Positions 6,889 through 14,935 of a stretch of DNA of 48,221 bases are shown in pieces. The stretch covers positions 1-48,221 of the forward strand of contig CAYUWH010000005.1 of NCBI GenBank assembly GCA_964448615.1, read 5' to 3'. This DNA comes from CAYUWH01 sp964448615 (lineage in GTDB: Bacteria; Patescibacteriota; Gracilibacteria; Peribacterales; Peribacteraceae). The position numbers were made by a program, and so were the translations under genes. Numbering within the stretch: position 1 is the stretch's first letter; every line of letters begins with the position of its first letter. The notes under the pieces are model-generated. The model saw only the letters and a program-made list of their open reading frames with translations. It had not been told where the DNA came from and searched no databases.

Positions 6889-8423
6889 TCGATCATCACG
6901 AGCTTCATCTGACCGTCGGCATTGAAATCCTCGTTGCTCCTAGGACGCTCAAGATGAACTCCTGAGCTCTCCACGTCCGTGTATGCGCGCTCGAGTCTTT
7001 GGGCCATTGCCGCATGTCTGGCTCCGCTCTCGGATTCCACGAGACCATCACAGTAGGCTTTGAAATTATCCAACATCATTCGATAGATCTTGGGGTTCTT
7101 CGTCATGACCCCGAGGTCCTGCAGCATGTAGGCGTAGTTTCGATAGAGATAATAAATCGCATGCGGCGAAGACGCGCCGCCACCGATACGCTTATGAGTA
7201 GCATATGCGGTCTGCAGTACGACATTGATACGGCCCTGGGTTTGCTTGATCAACGCTTCCATCTGCGTCTCCTCATGATAATAGTTGTATTCCTCTGGAT
7301 ACAGCCGCGTCCGTGACAGGGTATCCCTTGAGAACATGACGCAAGATCCCTCAAGCAAGAAGGCCTCGTTCCATGCCGGTGATGACTCGAGTCGACTCTT
7401 ATCGAACTCTTCGAATCCTGGAAATGCCGAAAATTCCCAGGGAGGTTCAAATCCTCTCTTCAAGATGGCGCCTACACCAGGATTGCGATGAACGATCTGA
7501 GGCGAAATTCCTCCAAAGCGAGGATTCTTCTCGAGATAATATGCTAATTTCGCGATGGTTCTCTGGTCGGTGAGATAGGTATCGTCATCAAGGAAAATAA
7601 AATACTCCGTTTCACCTTCATCTATTAATTTTCGAATCCACTCGTTCCGCGCCTTCGCGGCTCCGACATTTTCAGTGGACACCATGACGCGTCTCAATCC
7701 ATGAGTTTCCATAAAAGTCCTGACACGCTCCTCATCCCAATCGCACCCATTGAGCACAACACAGATCTCGGTATTCCCATGAGTTTGCTGCTTAAGCCGA
7801 CGGAGATTTTCTTCAAAAAGTACGCCGCGCTCAGCATATTTTTCCTCAGACGAAATTAGAAAAGGAATCACAGCTGCAACTTTCTTCTGTGAAACAACAC
7901 TCTCAAAGTCGATATTCTGATCGGCATTCACGTTACCCATGAATTCCGAGAGTGAAGTGACGTCCTTGTGATACGGGAAATGTAAGTTCTCCGATTCATA
8001 TGACAAAAACGGAGCTAGCACGATCTGATGAAACCTCGGAAAAGTCACTCGAATCTCTTCGAGGTGTCCCCAGATTTCTTCGAGTAATTCACGAGGCATG
8101 TTCGGAAAATCCTGCTTCAAATTGAAGAGATGTTCCCCTAAAAGCCTTGCAAACCACTCCGCATGAAAATCTGAATCAGCAAGAGGTAAACTCTTCAAAA
8201 ATTGGATTACTGCGACAAGTTCCGTCGCCTGCCGACTCGCCAATCCCACATCGTCGTTGAGGCGATTGAAGCGCGGGTTTTTCATAAGACCGGAAAGGCT
8301 GCTCTCGATGCGCTGAGCATGCGCCTCTCGAATTAGCGAAAGAGTCGCAGCTATCCTTCCTATTGGTTCCAATAGGCTAGCCTGCCTAGGCTGAGTATCT
8401 GCCGATGAAACTCGTTCGATCAT
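6867..8423 (-). CDS. GT2 family glycosyltransferase with N-terminal helical domain
   Basis: This is a 518-residue protein. Residues 1-175 are helical and unrecognised. A GT-A domain begins at about 182 (KVAAVIPFLISSEE). It contains NVGAAKARNEWIRK at 252-265, the metal-binding DDD at 279-281 (FIFLDDDTYL) and HEETQMEALIKQ near residue 400, equivalent to the ED acceptor-base motif. The C-terminus after about residue 450 is helical. The enzyme is soluble and probably uses a nucleotide-sugar donor. It is divergent from speD across a 102-nt spacer with two inverted repeats, so regulation may be shared. The substrate is unknown. Confidence 0.82.
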   Translation of the reverse strand: MIERVSSADTQPRQASLLEPIGRIAATLSLIREAHAQRIESSLSGLMKNPRFNRLNDDVGLASRQATELVAVIQFLKSLPLADSDFHAEWFARLLGEHLFNLKQDFPNMPRELLEEIWGHLEEIRVTFPRFHQIVLAPFLSYESENLHFPYHKDVTSLSEFMGNVNADQNIDFESVVSQKKVAAVIPFLISSEEKYAERGVLFEENLRRLKQQTHGNTEICVVLNGCDWDEERVRTFMETHGLRRVMVSTENVGAAKARNEWIRKLIDEGETEYFIFLDDDTYLTDQRTIAKLAYYLEKNPRFGGISPQIVHRNPGVGAILKRGFEPPWEFSAFPGFEEFDKSRLESSPAWNEAFLLEGSCVMFSRDTLSRTRLYPEEYNYYHEETQMEALIKQTQGRINVVLQTAYATHKRIGGGASSPHAIYYLYRNYAYMLQDLGVMTKNPKIYRMMLDNFKAYCDGLVESESGARHAAMAQRLERAYTDVESSGVHLERPRSNEDFNADGQMKLVMIDQDKGSL

Positions 8424-8476
8424 TGATCAGCTCTGAAAAAAGTCGCAAAACGACAATGTTATATTTAATTTACTTT

Positions 8477-8517
8477 TAGACTTTTGTCTAGTAATGTTTG
8501 GTTAATCGAGCATTAAC
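8477..8517. promoter_or_regulatory. two inverted repeats between the GT2 gene and speD
   Basis: TAGAC-tttt-GTCTA at 8477-8490 and GTTAAT-cgagc-ATTAAC at 8501-8517 are both perfect. The second ends 8 nt before the speD ATG and would overlap its core promoter. They could be operators or RNA hairpins. Confidence 0.45.
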
Positions 8518-8525
8518 GACCTCCC

Positions 8526-8897
8526 ATGCCCCATCCTGAGAGTATCGGCGTTGAGATTATTGGAGATCTTCAAGTTTGTAATCGGGAGCTACTCGGCGGT
8601 CTCAAGGCCGCAGAGTTTAAGATATTCCTCACCAGCCTTATTCAAATGCACCAACTGACCGAGGTGGGTTATGCGGAGCATGATTTCGATAAAGGCTTCA
8701 CCGCCATCATCGCACTCGCGGAATCCCATGTGGCGGTTCATACCTGGCCTGACGAGGGTTATGTCAGCGTGAGCGTGCATGTCTGCAATTACAGCCGTGA
8801 CAACAGCAAGAATGCCGAAAGCGTGTTCCAAGGTTTATGTGAATACTTCGGTGCACAGAACGTTGTAGCAACCCGAGTTACCCGCCGCATGCAATGA
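8526..8897 (+). CDS. speD: S-adenosylmethionine decarboxylase (SpeD-like)
   Basis: This 123-residue proenzyme would self-cleave and use a pyruvoyl group to make decarboxylated AdoMet, the aminopropyl donor. The processing motif ESHVAVHTWPDEGY gives cleavage before Ser67. His72 and Cys87 sit 5 and 20 residues after that Ser, exactly the spacing of Ser63/His68/Cys83 in prokaryotic class 1b enzymes. Cys87 is followed by Asn rather than the common Gly. There is no spermidine synthase gene (speE) in the window. Instead the next gene, overlapping by 4 nt (ATGA), contains a BpsA-like aminopropyltransferase domain. The donor is therefore probably used by that protein. No Shine-Dalgarno sequence precedes the ATG. 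Confidence 0.92.
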   Translation: MPHPESIGVEIIGDLQVCNRELLGGLKAAEFKIFLTSLIQMHQLTEVGYAEHDFDKGFTAIIALAESHVAVHTWPDEGYVSVSVHVCNYSRDNSKNAESVFQGLCEYFGAQNVVATRVTRRMQ

Positions 8898-10786
8898 AAA
8901 ACCAAAGTCCACTCTCCATCTCCTGCATCATCCTGAGCTGTGACTCACACAAAAAATGGAATAGCGTTCTCCATTGTCTAAGCTCGGTCTTCTCGCAGGA
9001 TCTGGATGATTTTGAGATCGTCCTCATCGAAAACAGCCATGAGAAAAAACTCACGGAGCAGATCAAGAATCATGTGAAGAGCTGCAATGAGAGCAGAGCA
9101 AAGCCTGCAAAGTTCACCCTTCTGAATAATGCTAAATCTCTAACTCCAGGTAAGGCAAGAAATGCGGGCGTTCAAAGATCCTCAGGTGAAGTGCTGATCT
9201 TTTTGGAAGATGACACCATTCTTCTTCAGCAAGACGCCTTCCGCACGATTCGAGATCTAGCCTCCAAGTTTGATCATGGCTACGGCGCGAAGCGTCTATG
9301 GACGAAGCCAGGGTGGTTCGACAAAAATTCGAAAAAGCTCTTGGCCGATTTGGAGAACGGTTCAACGAAAAACCTGAAGGCCAATCTCGGCAATCCACCC
9401 GCGAATATCAGAGGACACAATCAAGGCATCCTGGAGCGCTGGACGTTTATCGCTAATTTTGGCTTCTGCAAGAGAAGTGCTTTTGAAGCCTGTGGCGGCT
9501 TTCCCGATCTTCAGGGATATGGCTTCGAGGATGACTTCTTGATGTCCCGTCTCTACGATCAGAGATTCTCACTGACTCTATTAAAAGATCTCACGGTAGG
9601 CCATGTCACCCATCCCGTTTCTAAGACCCTTCAAAAAAATAGGACCCTTCTCCCCTACTTTTCAGACCTCGTAAAGCGTGGATACTTCTGGTTCCACATC
9701 GATCGAATCCTCGCCGAAAGCCACACGAAGAGAGAAGATATTTTGCAGCCTCTTCAGGGCATCCATTACGATTTGAGACTCGAAAACTCCTACGGAGCAT
9801 ACGAGCATTCAACGCCGATGGACCTTACGCCCGACAGTAAAGACCGAGCGTACTGGGCAAAAAATAATCGCTATTCCCGCCTCAAGTTCGCGCAGCTCAT
9901 GTATGTGCTGCAGCACTCGAAAAATTTGGACACCTTCGTCAAAGAGAGCCGTGCAGACTTCGACAATTTGGCTGCAGCGTTGGACGCCGCGATGACCCAT
10001 GACGTTGTCTCGATTTCTAAAAAAGGAGCGATCACGCCTCGCTTCACGTTTAAATATACGCTGCCTTACGTTCCGAAGGAGCATGGAAAATCCTTCACGG
10101 TTCCATCTCCACTGCTTAACCAATTCCCGTGCGATCCCGAGTCCCGCAAGCGCAGATATAACTTCTTCAAAGCACGCTATCCGTTCTGCGAATACCTGCG
10201 CTTCGCACTCATTGGTGACGATGATTTCGTGAGTTCAGAATTCGTGGATGACTTCTGGGCATGGCCAGTGGTTTTGGAAAAAGACCCTCGTATCGTTGAA
10301 GCGGTAAAGAGCTTCTCGGATCGCTTTACAGTTCTTGAGGAGGATATCGCCAACCTGCTCGATAAAGAGCCCCCGCAGAGAGTGCAGACCTTCATGACGG
10401 ACCCTCCCTACACGTTGCACGGCTCGCTGGCATTCATTTGCATTGGACTGCATATGCTCGTGCAGTCGCAAGAAGAGAAGGAGCTCTATGTCGTGCTCAA
10501 TCCCACGATGATGGGTAAGCATCTCGATAAGGTGATCGAGGTTCTCACGAATAATGGCGTCTTCTTGCGCGAAGTTATCCCCAACTTCAGTCAGTACAAG
10601 CTGCCGAATCACTACGCAGAACGAAAGCGCGCCGATGAGTTTCTGAAGGCTAAAGGCATTGATTCCCCCTCTCTGGAATACAGCTCTAGTTCGAATCTCT
10701 ACGTCTTCGTGACTTACAAACCGAATGTCGCGGGTCTTCGAAAGAGCATCGACGAGAACGAGCTCTATCGTCATTATCTTTCATGA
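8894..10786 (+). CDS. GT2 glycosyltransferase fused to BpsA-like aminopropyltransferase
   Basis: This is a 630-residue bifunctional protein. Residues 8-240 form a GT-A domain: SISCIILSCDSHKKW, GKARNAGVQ, the metal motif LEDDT at 104-108 and GYGFEDDFLMSR. Residues of about 330-600 match the branched-chain polyamine synthase (BpsA) family. They include a winged-helix-like region, ALIGDDDFVSSEF with the family's GDDD at 441-444, and TFMTDPPYTLHG at 500-511, the DPPYT active-site motif of this Rossmann aminopropyltransferase. BpsA adds aminopropyl groups from decarboxylated AdoMet to polyamines in thermophiles. Here the donor would come from the coupled upstream speD. The fusion suggests that one molecule receives both a sugar and an aminopropyl group. 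The acceptor is unknown. Confidence 0.8.
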   Translation: MKNQSPLSISCIILSCDSHKKWNSVLHCLSSVFSQDLDDFEIVLIENSHEKKLTEQIKNHVKSCNESRAKPAKFTLLNNAKSLTPGKARNAGVQRSSGEVLIFLEDDTILLQQDAFRTIRDLASKFDHGYGAKRLWTKPGWFDKNSKKLLADLENGSTKNLKANLGNPPANIRGHNQGILERWTFIANFGFCKRSAFEACGGFPDLQGYGFEDDFLMSRLYDQRFSLTLLKDLTVGHVTHPVSKTLQKNRTLLPYFSDLVKRGYFWFHIDRILAESHTKREDILQPLQGIHYDLRLENSYGAYEHSTPMDLTPDSKDRAYWAKNNRYSRLKFAQLMYVLQHSKNLDTFVKESRADFDNLAAALDAAMTHDVVSISKKGAITPRFTFKYTLPYVPKEHGKSFTVPSPLLNQFPCDPESRKRRYNFFKARYPFCEYLRFALIGDDDFVSSEFVDDFWAWPVVLEKDPRIVEAVKSFSDRFTVLEEDIANLLDKEPPQRVQTFMTDPPYTLHGSLAFICIGLHMLVQSQEEKELYVVLNPTMMGKHLDKVIEVLTNNGVFLREVIPNFSQYKLPNHYAERKRADEFLKAKGIDSPSLEYSSSSNLYVFVTYKPNVAGLRKSIDENELYRHYLS

Positions 10787-10787
10787 T

Positions 10788-11528
10788 TTAGGTTCGTCTC
10801 TTGTTCCCGTAGAGACGAATATGGCGTCGGTCACCGAGAACGAAGCCAAGGCCCTGGACTGTCGTCGCTACGTTGTCTCTTACGCGATCGATAGCATCTA
10901 CAGTAAGGCCTTCAGGAGAGACATACACTCTACTCCGCGGAAAATCAGGGAAGAGGGGCAGATACTCTCTTTCGATTTCCTCGACATCGTCGACGTTCGC
11001 GACGACGAATTTGAAGTACGTATTGAACTCAGCCGCAAGAGCGCTCAGCACGCTCGGGCGAATGCGGCGCTCACGAGCAACATTGGAATTGGAGAGCTTC
11101 GGAGAGCAATTGATCTGCACATCCTGCCTATTCTTGAAAGCGGTGGGCACGATTGTTCCGTTCGTCTCGATCTCAACAACCCAATTTCGAAGGGGATCCA
11201 TGGCTGCCAACTCAGCGAGTCGCGCCTGTTGCAATAGGGGTTCCCCGCCTGTGAAGACCACACGCCCACACTGTCCGTCAGCAGCATGCTCAATCTGATC
11301 GCGCGCATGCTCAAGGGTCCAGCGAACACGCTCTGCATATCCAATACTCGCCTTCTTCCATGTATAGGGAGTATCGCAAAAGCTACAATCCAGGTTGCAT
11401 TCGTTCACACGCAGAAATACCGCCTTTTCACCCATCGTCGCACCTTCGCCCTGCTCCGTCAGAAATACGCCATCGCCAGAGACGATAAGCTCATGCGAAG
11501 AGTCGCCAATTATGGGCAGCTCAGTCAT
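10788..11528 (-). CDS. queE: 7-carboxy-7-deazaguanine synthase-like radical SAM enzyme
   Basis: This is a 246-residue protein. The N-terminal GEGATMGEKAVFLRV is followed by the radical SAM CX3CX2C cluster ligands Cys44, Cys48 and Cys51 (ECNLDCSFCDTPYTW) and the glycine motif TGGEPLLQQ at 93-101, in the QueE layout. QueE converts 6-carboxytetrahydropterin to 7-carboxy-7-deazaguanine for queuosine and related deazapurines. No queD, queC or queF lies in the window, so the partners are elsewhere or the enzyme acts on another substrate. It is convergent with the GT2-BpsA gene, with a 1-nt gap. A TTGACT-18-TAATAT promoter lies 5 nt before the ATG. Confidence 0.85.
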   Translation of the reverse strand: MTELPIIGDSSHELIVSGDGVFLTEQGEGATMGEKAVFLRVNECNLDCSFCDTPYTWKKASIGYAERVRWTLEHARDQIEHAADGQCGRVVFTGGEPLLQQARLAELAAMDPLRNWVVEIETNGTIVPTAFKNRQDVQINCSPKLSNSNVARERRIRPSVLSALAAEFNTYFKFVVANVDDVEEIEREYLPLFPDFPRSRVYVSPEGLTVDAIDRVRDNVATTVQGLGFVLGDRRHIRLYGNKRRT

Positions 11529-11533
11529 TATTG

Positions 11534-11563
11534 ATATTATGAATTAATTTGTATTATAGTCAA
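11534..11563 (-). promoter_or_regulatory. promoter of queE-like gene
   Basis: On the minus strand TTGACT (11558-11563), an 18-nt spacer and TAATAT (11534-11539) precede the ATG at 11528 by 5 nt. Confidence 0.5.
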
Positions 11564-11574
11564 ATATACTTTAC

Positions 11575-13398
11575 TCAGTTCATCCACTTCTTTTCCAGTG
11601 CTCCGATGGCATTTTGCGTTGTCATCTTCTGCACTTTTCCCTCATCAATGATTACTGCCTCGGTGGTCACAGCGGTGAGAAAATCACGATCGTGAGACGC
11701 CACCAAAATGGACCCGTTATATCTATCGAGGATATCCACGAGGTTCGTTTTAGACTTAAGGTCCAAATGGTTCGTGGGCTCGTCGAGAACGAGGAATTGG
11801 CTGGAGTTGAGGATAAGCAATACGATTCCGACTTTAACCTTTTCACCACCCGAGAACTCATTCCACTTCTTTTGAGCATCTCTGAATTGCAATCCAATGA
11901 CGGAAAGAAGACGCATTGCCTCCTCTACTGTTCGTCCCGATGCCTTATCAATGACTGACGCGAGTGTGGATTCTTCGTTAGCAGTATCCAGTAATTGAGA
12001 AAGATATCCCACGCGCACGTTTTTGGGCATTAGAACCTCCCCATGGAGCGCAGGAAGGTGTCCCAGCATGGTACGAATCATCGTTGTTTTGCCCGCACCG
12101 TTGGGACCGATGACTGCCAATCGTTCCGAAGGCCCGAGCTCCAATCTTTCGATTTCTCCCAGCCTCTTTTGAGCATGGCCGAAGGCAAGATCGGATGCTC
12201 TCAGTACTGATGAGTGATAAGGAGTTACTTCGAAATTACATCCTTCGAAGCTAGACATTCCTTCTTTTTCAGGAAGCTCGAGCTCTTCGAGTTCCCGACG
12301 CTTTCTGCGCACCAGCGCTCCTTTCATGGGATCGAATCTGTTCTGTGCGATGAATGATTCGAGCTCATGACGCTTCGCTTTGATCTGATCACGATTCTGA
12401 GCAGCCACTGCTTTCTCATGTTCACGCAATCGCAAGAACTCATCGTATTTCGTTCTATATTTCTTCAGGCCAGTCGGCGTCACCTCAACAATGGTATCGA
12501 AAGAATGTTGGATGAAGGACTTATCGTGAGAGACGCAGATCACCGCTCTCTTCCAAAGCTTCAGCAGTTGTTCAAGCCATACGATTCCCTCGATATCCAA
12601 ATGGTTCGTGGGCTCGTCGAGCAAAAGCAAATCTGGTCTGCGCAGCAACGCAGCTGCGAAAGCCAATCTAAGTCGCTCGCCTCCGCTCAAATTGCCAACC
12701 TCCCGCTGCATGTCTACCAGCTCGAATCCGAAGTGACGTAAAATTTCCTCACGGATATTTTCAACGAAGTAGAGATCTCGCTCATTCATGTCGTCGATGC
12801 ACTTCAGATAATCATCGAGCTCTCCTTCGGGGATACCCTCAGATGCTGCAAGATTTTCGTAGCGCTTGTTCTTGGCCAAGATCTCACCTTTGGGACCCAT
12901 CAACTTCGTGAGCGCCTCTTCGAGAGGCATGTCTTCACATTCAGCCAAACAGAGATCTTGATCGATGAGCATCACATCGGCCTTCTCAGATCTTGAGATC
13001 TTTCCATCGAAGTCCGTATCCACTCCCGCGATGATTCTCAACAGCGTCGACTTTCCCGCACCGTTTCTGCCGATGAGCAGGGACTTCTCTCCGCGTGTGA
13101 GAGTCAAATCGAGCTCTTCAAATAGCAGTCTCTCCCCTGCACTCTTTCCAACTCCTTGTAGCTGCACGATACTGCCAGAAGTCTGCCGCTCACTGTCTTC
13201 GAAGATGGTTGTGGGCAATCGTGAAAGCGAGAAATCCCTCTCACGAATAACGAGTCCTAATTCTTTGCAAAGGTACTCACGTATCGCATCGATATTCTCC
13301 AAAGGCAAACCACTGCCCTCGACGTAGCTTCGAGCAACTTCAGGCTCTACCCCTGTCTGCCGCTGTACCTCGAGCAATAGCTCGTCGAGCGTATGCAT
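11575..13398 (-). CDS. ABC-F family ATPase (two ABC domains)
   Basis: This is a protein of about 607 residues with no membrane segment and two ABC cassettes. The first has Walker A IGRNGAGKST, signature LSGGERLRLA and LLLLDEPTNHLDI. The second has IGPNGAGKTT, FSGGEKVKVG and LVLDEPTNHLDL. They are joined by a basic linker (KRHELESF to RRKRRELEELELP), as in ribosome-acting ABC-F proteins that regulate translation or protect from antibiotics. Unusually, about 80 residues precede the first cassette (EVQRQTGVEPEVARSYVEG), giving a small helical domain I do not recognise. The ATG at 13398 is preferred over upstream alternatives because TATGAT lies exactly 6 nt before it. Confidence 0.9.
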   Translation of the reverse strand: MHTLDELLLEVQRQTGVEPEVARSYVEGSGLPLENIDAIREYLCKELGLVIRERDFSLSRLPTTIFEDSERQTSGSIVQLQGVGKSAGERLLFEELDLTLTRGEKSLLIGRNGAGKSTLLRIIAGVDTDFDGKISRSEKADVMLIDQDLCLAECEDMPLEEALTKLMGPKGEILAKNKRYENLAASEGIPEGELDDYLKCIDDMNERDLYFVENIREEILRHFGFELVDMQREVGNLSGGERLRLAFAAALLRRPDLLLLDEPTNHLDIEGIVWLEQLLKLWKRAVICVSHDKSFIQHSFDTIVEVTPTGLKKYRTKYDEFLRLREHEKAVAAQNRDQIKAKRHELESFIAQNRFDPMKGALVRRKRRELEELELPEKEGMSSFEGCNFEVTPYHSSVLRASDLAFGHAQKRLGEIERLELGPSERLAVIGPNGAGKTTMIRTMLGHLPALHGEVLMPKNVRVGYLSQLLDTANEESTLASVIDKASGRTVEEAMRLLSVIGLQFRDAQKKWNEFSGGEKVKVGIVLLILNSSQFLVLDEPTNHLDLKSKTNLVDILDRYNGSILVASHDRDFLTAVTTEAVIIDEGKVQKMTTQNAIGALEKKWMN

Positions 13399-13404
13399 GG
13401 CTAG

Positions 13405-13410
13405 ATCATA
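13405..13410 (-). promoter_or_regulatory. extended -10 (TGC-TATGAT) of the ABC-F gene
   Basis: On the minus strand TGC-TATGAT lies 6 nt before the ATG at 13398. ATGACT lies 16 nt further upstream as a weak -35. Confidence 0.55.
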
Positions 13411-13552
13411 GCAAATTGTCAACTTTAGTCATCTTTTTACTTCTCTCGAAGATGACTTCAAATAGGCCAATATGTCCTCATTTTTGGTTTTAAGCAAATA
13501 CGCTATAGTTAGAAGGCATCAGCTCGCCCATTCCGCAACCCTGGAGGATCTT

Positions 13553-13750
13553 ATGAAAGGCTCTGGAGGAGGGTACTCAGGCGGCTACGGTCCGATGAAG
13601 GACGACCGAAGGGAAAGCGACTACCTGCCCGGCGCGTCTAGCACTGGACCCACAACGCCGCCCCCGTCGATGAAACCGCTCTGGATCGGACTAGGCGCGT
13701 TCGCCGCCATTGCGGCCATCGTCGGCCTGATTGTGACCCTCGCCCGCTGA
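13553..13750 (+). CDS. small Gly/Pro-rich C-terminally TM-anchored protein
   Basis: This is a 65-residue protein. The N-terminal half is Gly/Tyr-rich and polar (GSGGGYSGGYGPMKDD) with a proline stretch (TTPPPSMKP), followed by one TM helix (WIGLGAFAAIAAIVGLIVTLAR). The start is fixed by a strong Shine-Dalgarno GGAGG at 13543-13547, which is rare in this window. It is followed by a stem-loop. A TATAGT box at 13504-13509 is the likely -10. Function is unknown. The short, strongly initiated, single-gene layout suggests an abundant small membrane protein. Confidence 0.7.
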   Translation: MKGSGGGYSGGYGPMKDDRRESDYLPGASSTGPTTPPPSMKPLWIGLGAFAAIAAIVGLIVTLAR

Positions 13751-13759
13751 TAGCAATCC

Positions 13760-13781
13760 GCCCCCTCATGGATGAGGGGGC
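13760..13781 (+). terminator. GC-rich stem-loop after the small membrane protein
   Basis: GCCCCCTCAT (13760-13769) pairs perfectly with ATGAGGGGGC (13772-13781). No U-tract follows, so it may be a terminator or a 3'-end stabiliser. Confidence 0.5.
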
Positions 13782-13808
13782 ACACCTTGAATTCATCCTC
13801 CGCTCTTC

Positions 13809-14093
13809 ATGCAAGATTCATTCGAATACAAAAGATTCCAGTCTCAAGGGACAATCACGAAAGATCCCAACAGCAATACTTTTTCGTTCAAGTATGAAAC
13901 CCGCGGCAAGAATGCCGTCGGCGAAGATGTGGCCTTTAAGACGAGCGCGCATTTTGGAGACAACTACATTGAATTTGAAGTCAGCAAAGAGGACCCCATC
14001 TCGGATATGAAGAAGTTTCTCATTGAGGAAATTAAGAAAAAAATCGATGAGAGCAGTTTTGAGGACACTCACATGAGAAAGATGCTGAAGTGA
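13809..14093 (+). CDS. hypothetical 94-aa protein
   Basis: This small soluble protein is predicted to be beta-rich in its first 60 residues (FEYKRFQSQGTITKD, FSFKYETRG, VAFKTSAHFGDNYIEFEV). A charged helix follows (DMKKFLIEEIKKKIDE). I do not recognise a family. There is no signal peptide or metal motif. It stands alone between a stem-loop and the convergent acetyltransferase gene, 8 nt from the latter's end. No good ribosome-binding site is visible. Confidence 0.55.
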   Translation: MQDSFEYKRFQSQGTITKDPNSNTFSFKYETRGKNAVGEDVAFKTSAHFGDNYIEFEVSKEDPISDMKKFLIEEIKKKIDESSFEDTHMRKMLK

Positions 14094-14101
14094 GCTGGCA
14101 C

Positions 14102-14662
14102 TTAGATTGATATCGATTTCATCGCGCAAATATGACTTAAGTGAAATCCAGGGTCTTCTTTTAGTTGAAACCCATTTTTCACGAAGAAATTTTTTCTCGA
14201 TTCCAGATCATCACCGCCTTCAAGGGTGCCTGTGATGTATTCAACCCCATTTTTCCTGCCTATATCTTCCATTATTCTTATTAGTTTTGAACCGATTTTT
14301 AAGCGTCTGAGTTTTTCCTCTACGACGATATCTTTGATATCCAAAATTCTGAATATTCTTTCACCGTCTCTGGCAACATAGAAAAATAAATGTATGAGCC
14401 CTATACACATCCCACGCATAGTCACATGATTGCAGCCGAGCAATTCATCAGTATGTATACCTAGAAGATCAAAATCTGACTTGGCCCATGGACTCGCACC
14501 AGGCATGAATTCGGAAGGACTAATCGTTATATGGAATCTCTTTCTACGATTAAATAAACCTAACAACTTTTTGGTGTACTCAATAGTATAAAACGGCTCA
14601 ATGCTTAATGGTGTGGATTCCATAAAAGGTCTCACTGTACCCTTCAATTTAAGGTCATACAA
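14102..14662 (-). CDS. GNAT-type acetyltransferase
   Basis: This is a 186-residue protein. The C-terminal GNAT core is visible. Strand 4 ILDIKDIVVEEKLRRLKIG leads into the acetyl-CoA loop (consensus V-x-x-x-x-R-x-x-x-x-G) at about residues 115-130, then helix SKLIRIMEDIGRKNGV and the closing strand FFVKNGFQLKED. It probably transfers an acyl group from acyl-CoA to an amine. The substrate is unknown. The first codon on this frame is TTG at 14662. An internal ATG at 14623, ten nt after TACAGT, is a realistic alternative start that would leave 173 residues. Confidence 0.7.
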   Translation of the reverse strand: MYDLKLKGTVRPFMESTPLSIEPFYTIEYTKKLLGLFNRRKRFHITISPSEFMPGASPWAKSDFDLLGIHTDELLGCNHVTMRGMCIGLIHLFFYVARDGERIFRILDIKDIVVEEKLRRLKIGSKLIRIMEDIGRKNGVEYITGTLEGGDDLESRKNFFVKNGFQLKEDPGFHLSHICAMKSISI

Positions 14663-14833
14663 AATACAGATGATGCCTATGGTTCTTCTCCATCTTGGGA
14701 AGGATAAAGAGCCTCACTCTTTGGCCTCTAGAAGCGCCACCTCTTCGCGCCATGGCTTGAAGCTTCCGACGTAAACGATCGGGCTCATCGTGTCTTTGGC
14801 AACATCTAAGATGGTTCGAACTAGGCAGAATTC

Positions 14834-14877
14834 AGGGAGCCAAACTTGACTAATTCTGGATACTGATCAAATATAAA
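14834..14877 (+). promoter_or_regulatory. GAGCCA promoter element, copy A
   Basis: CAGGGAGCCAAAC is followed by TTGACT (14846-14851) and TATAAA (14872-14877), upstream of the 14936 gene. Only one GAGCCA unit is intact. Confidence 0.45.
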
Positions 14878-14880
14878 ATT

Positions 14881-14899
14881 ACTCGATCACTCATCGAGT
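14881..14899 (+). promoter_or_regulatory. perfect inverted repeat in the 5' leader
   Basis: ACTCGAT-cactc-ATCGAGT forms a 7-bp stem just downstream of the presumed -10. It lies in the leader of the small gene at 14936, ahead of its Shine-Dalgarno sequence. It may be an mRNA-stabilising hairpin or an operator. Confidence 0.45.
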
Positions 14900-14935
14900 G
14901 CGTCACAATCACCCGCTCCTTTGGAGGACCAGACA

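Noticed and set aside
8526..8897. QueD/6-carboxytetrahydropterin synthase, suggested by the nearby queE
   Set aside because: The sequence has the SpeD self-cleavage motif with exact Ser/His/Cys spacing and lacks the QueD zinc-His pattern.
14714..14866. Minus-strand open frame of about 50 codons (VWLPEF...FKPWREEVALLEAKE) between the acetyltransferase and the 14936 gene
   Set aside because: It has no convincing start codon and overlaps promoter element copy A. It could be a gene remnant, but nothing supports a function.
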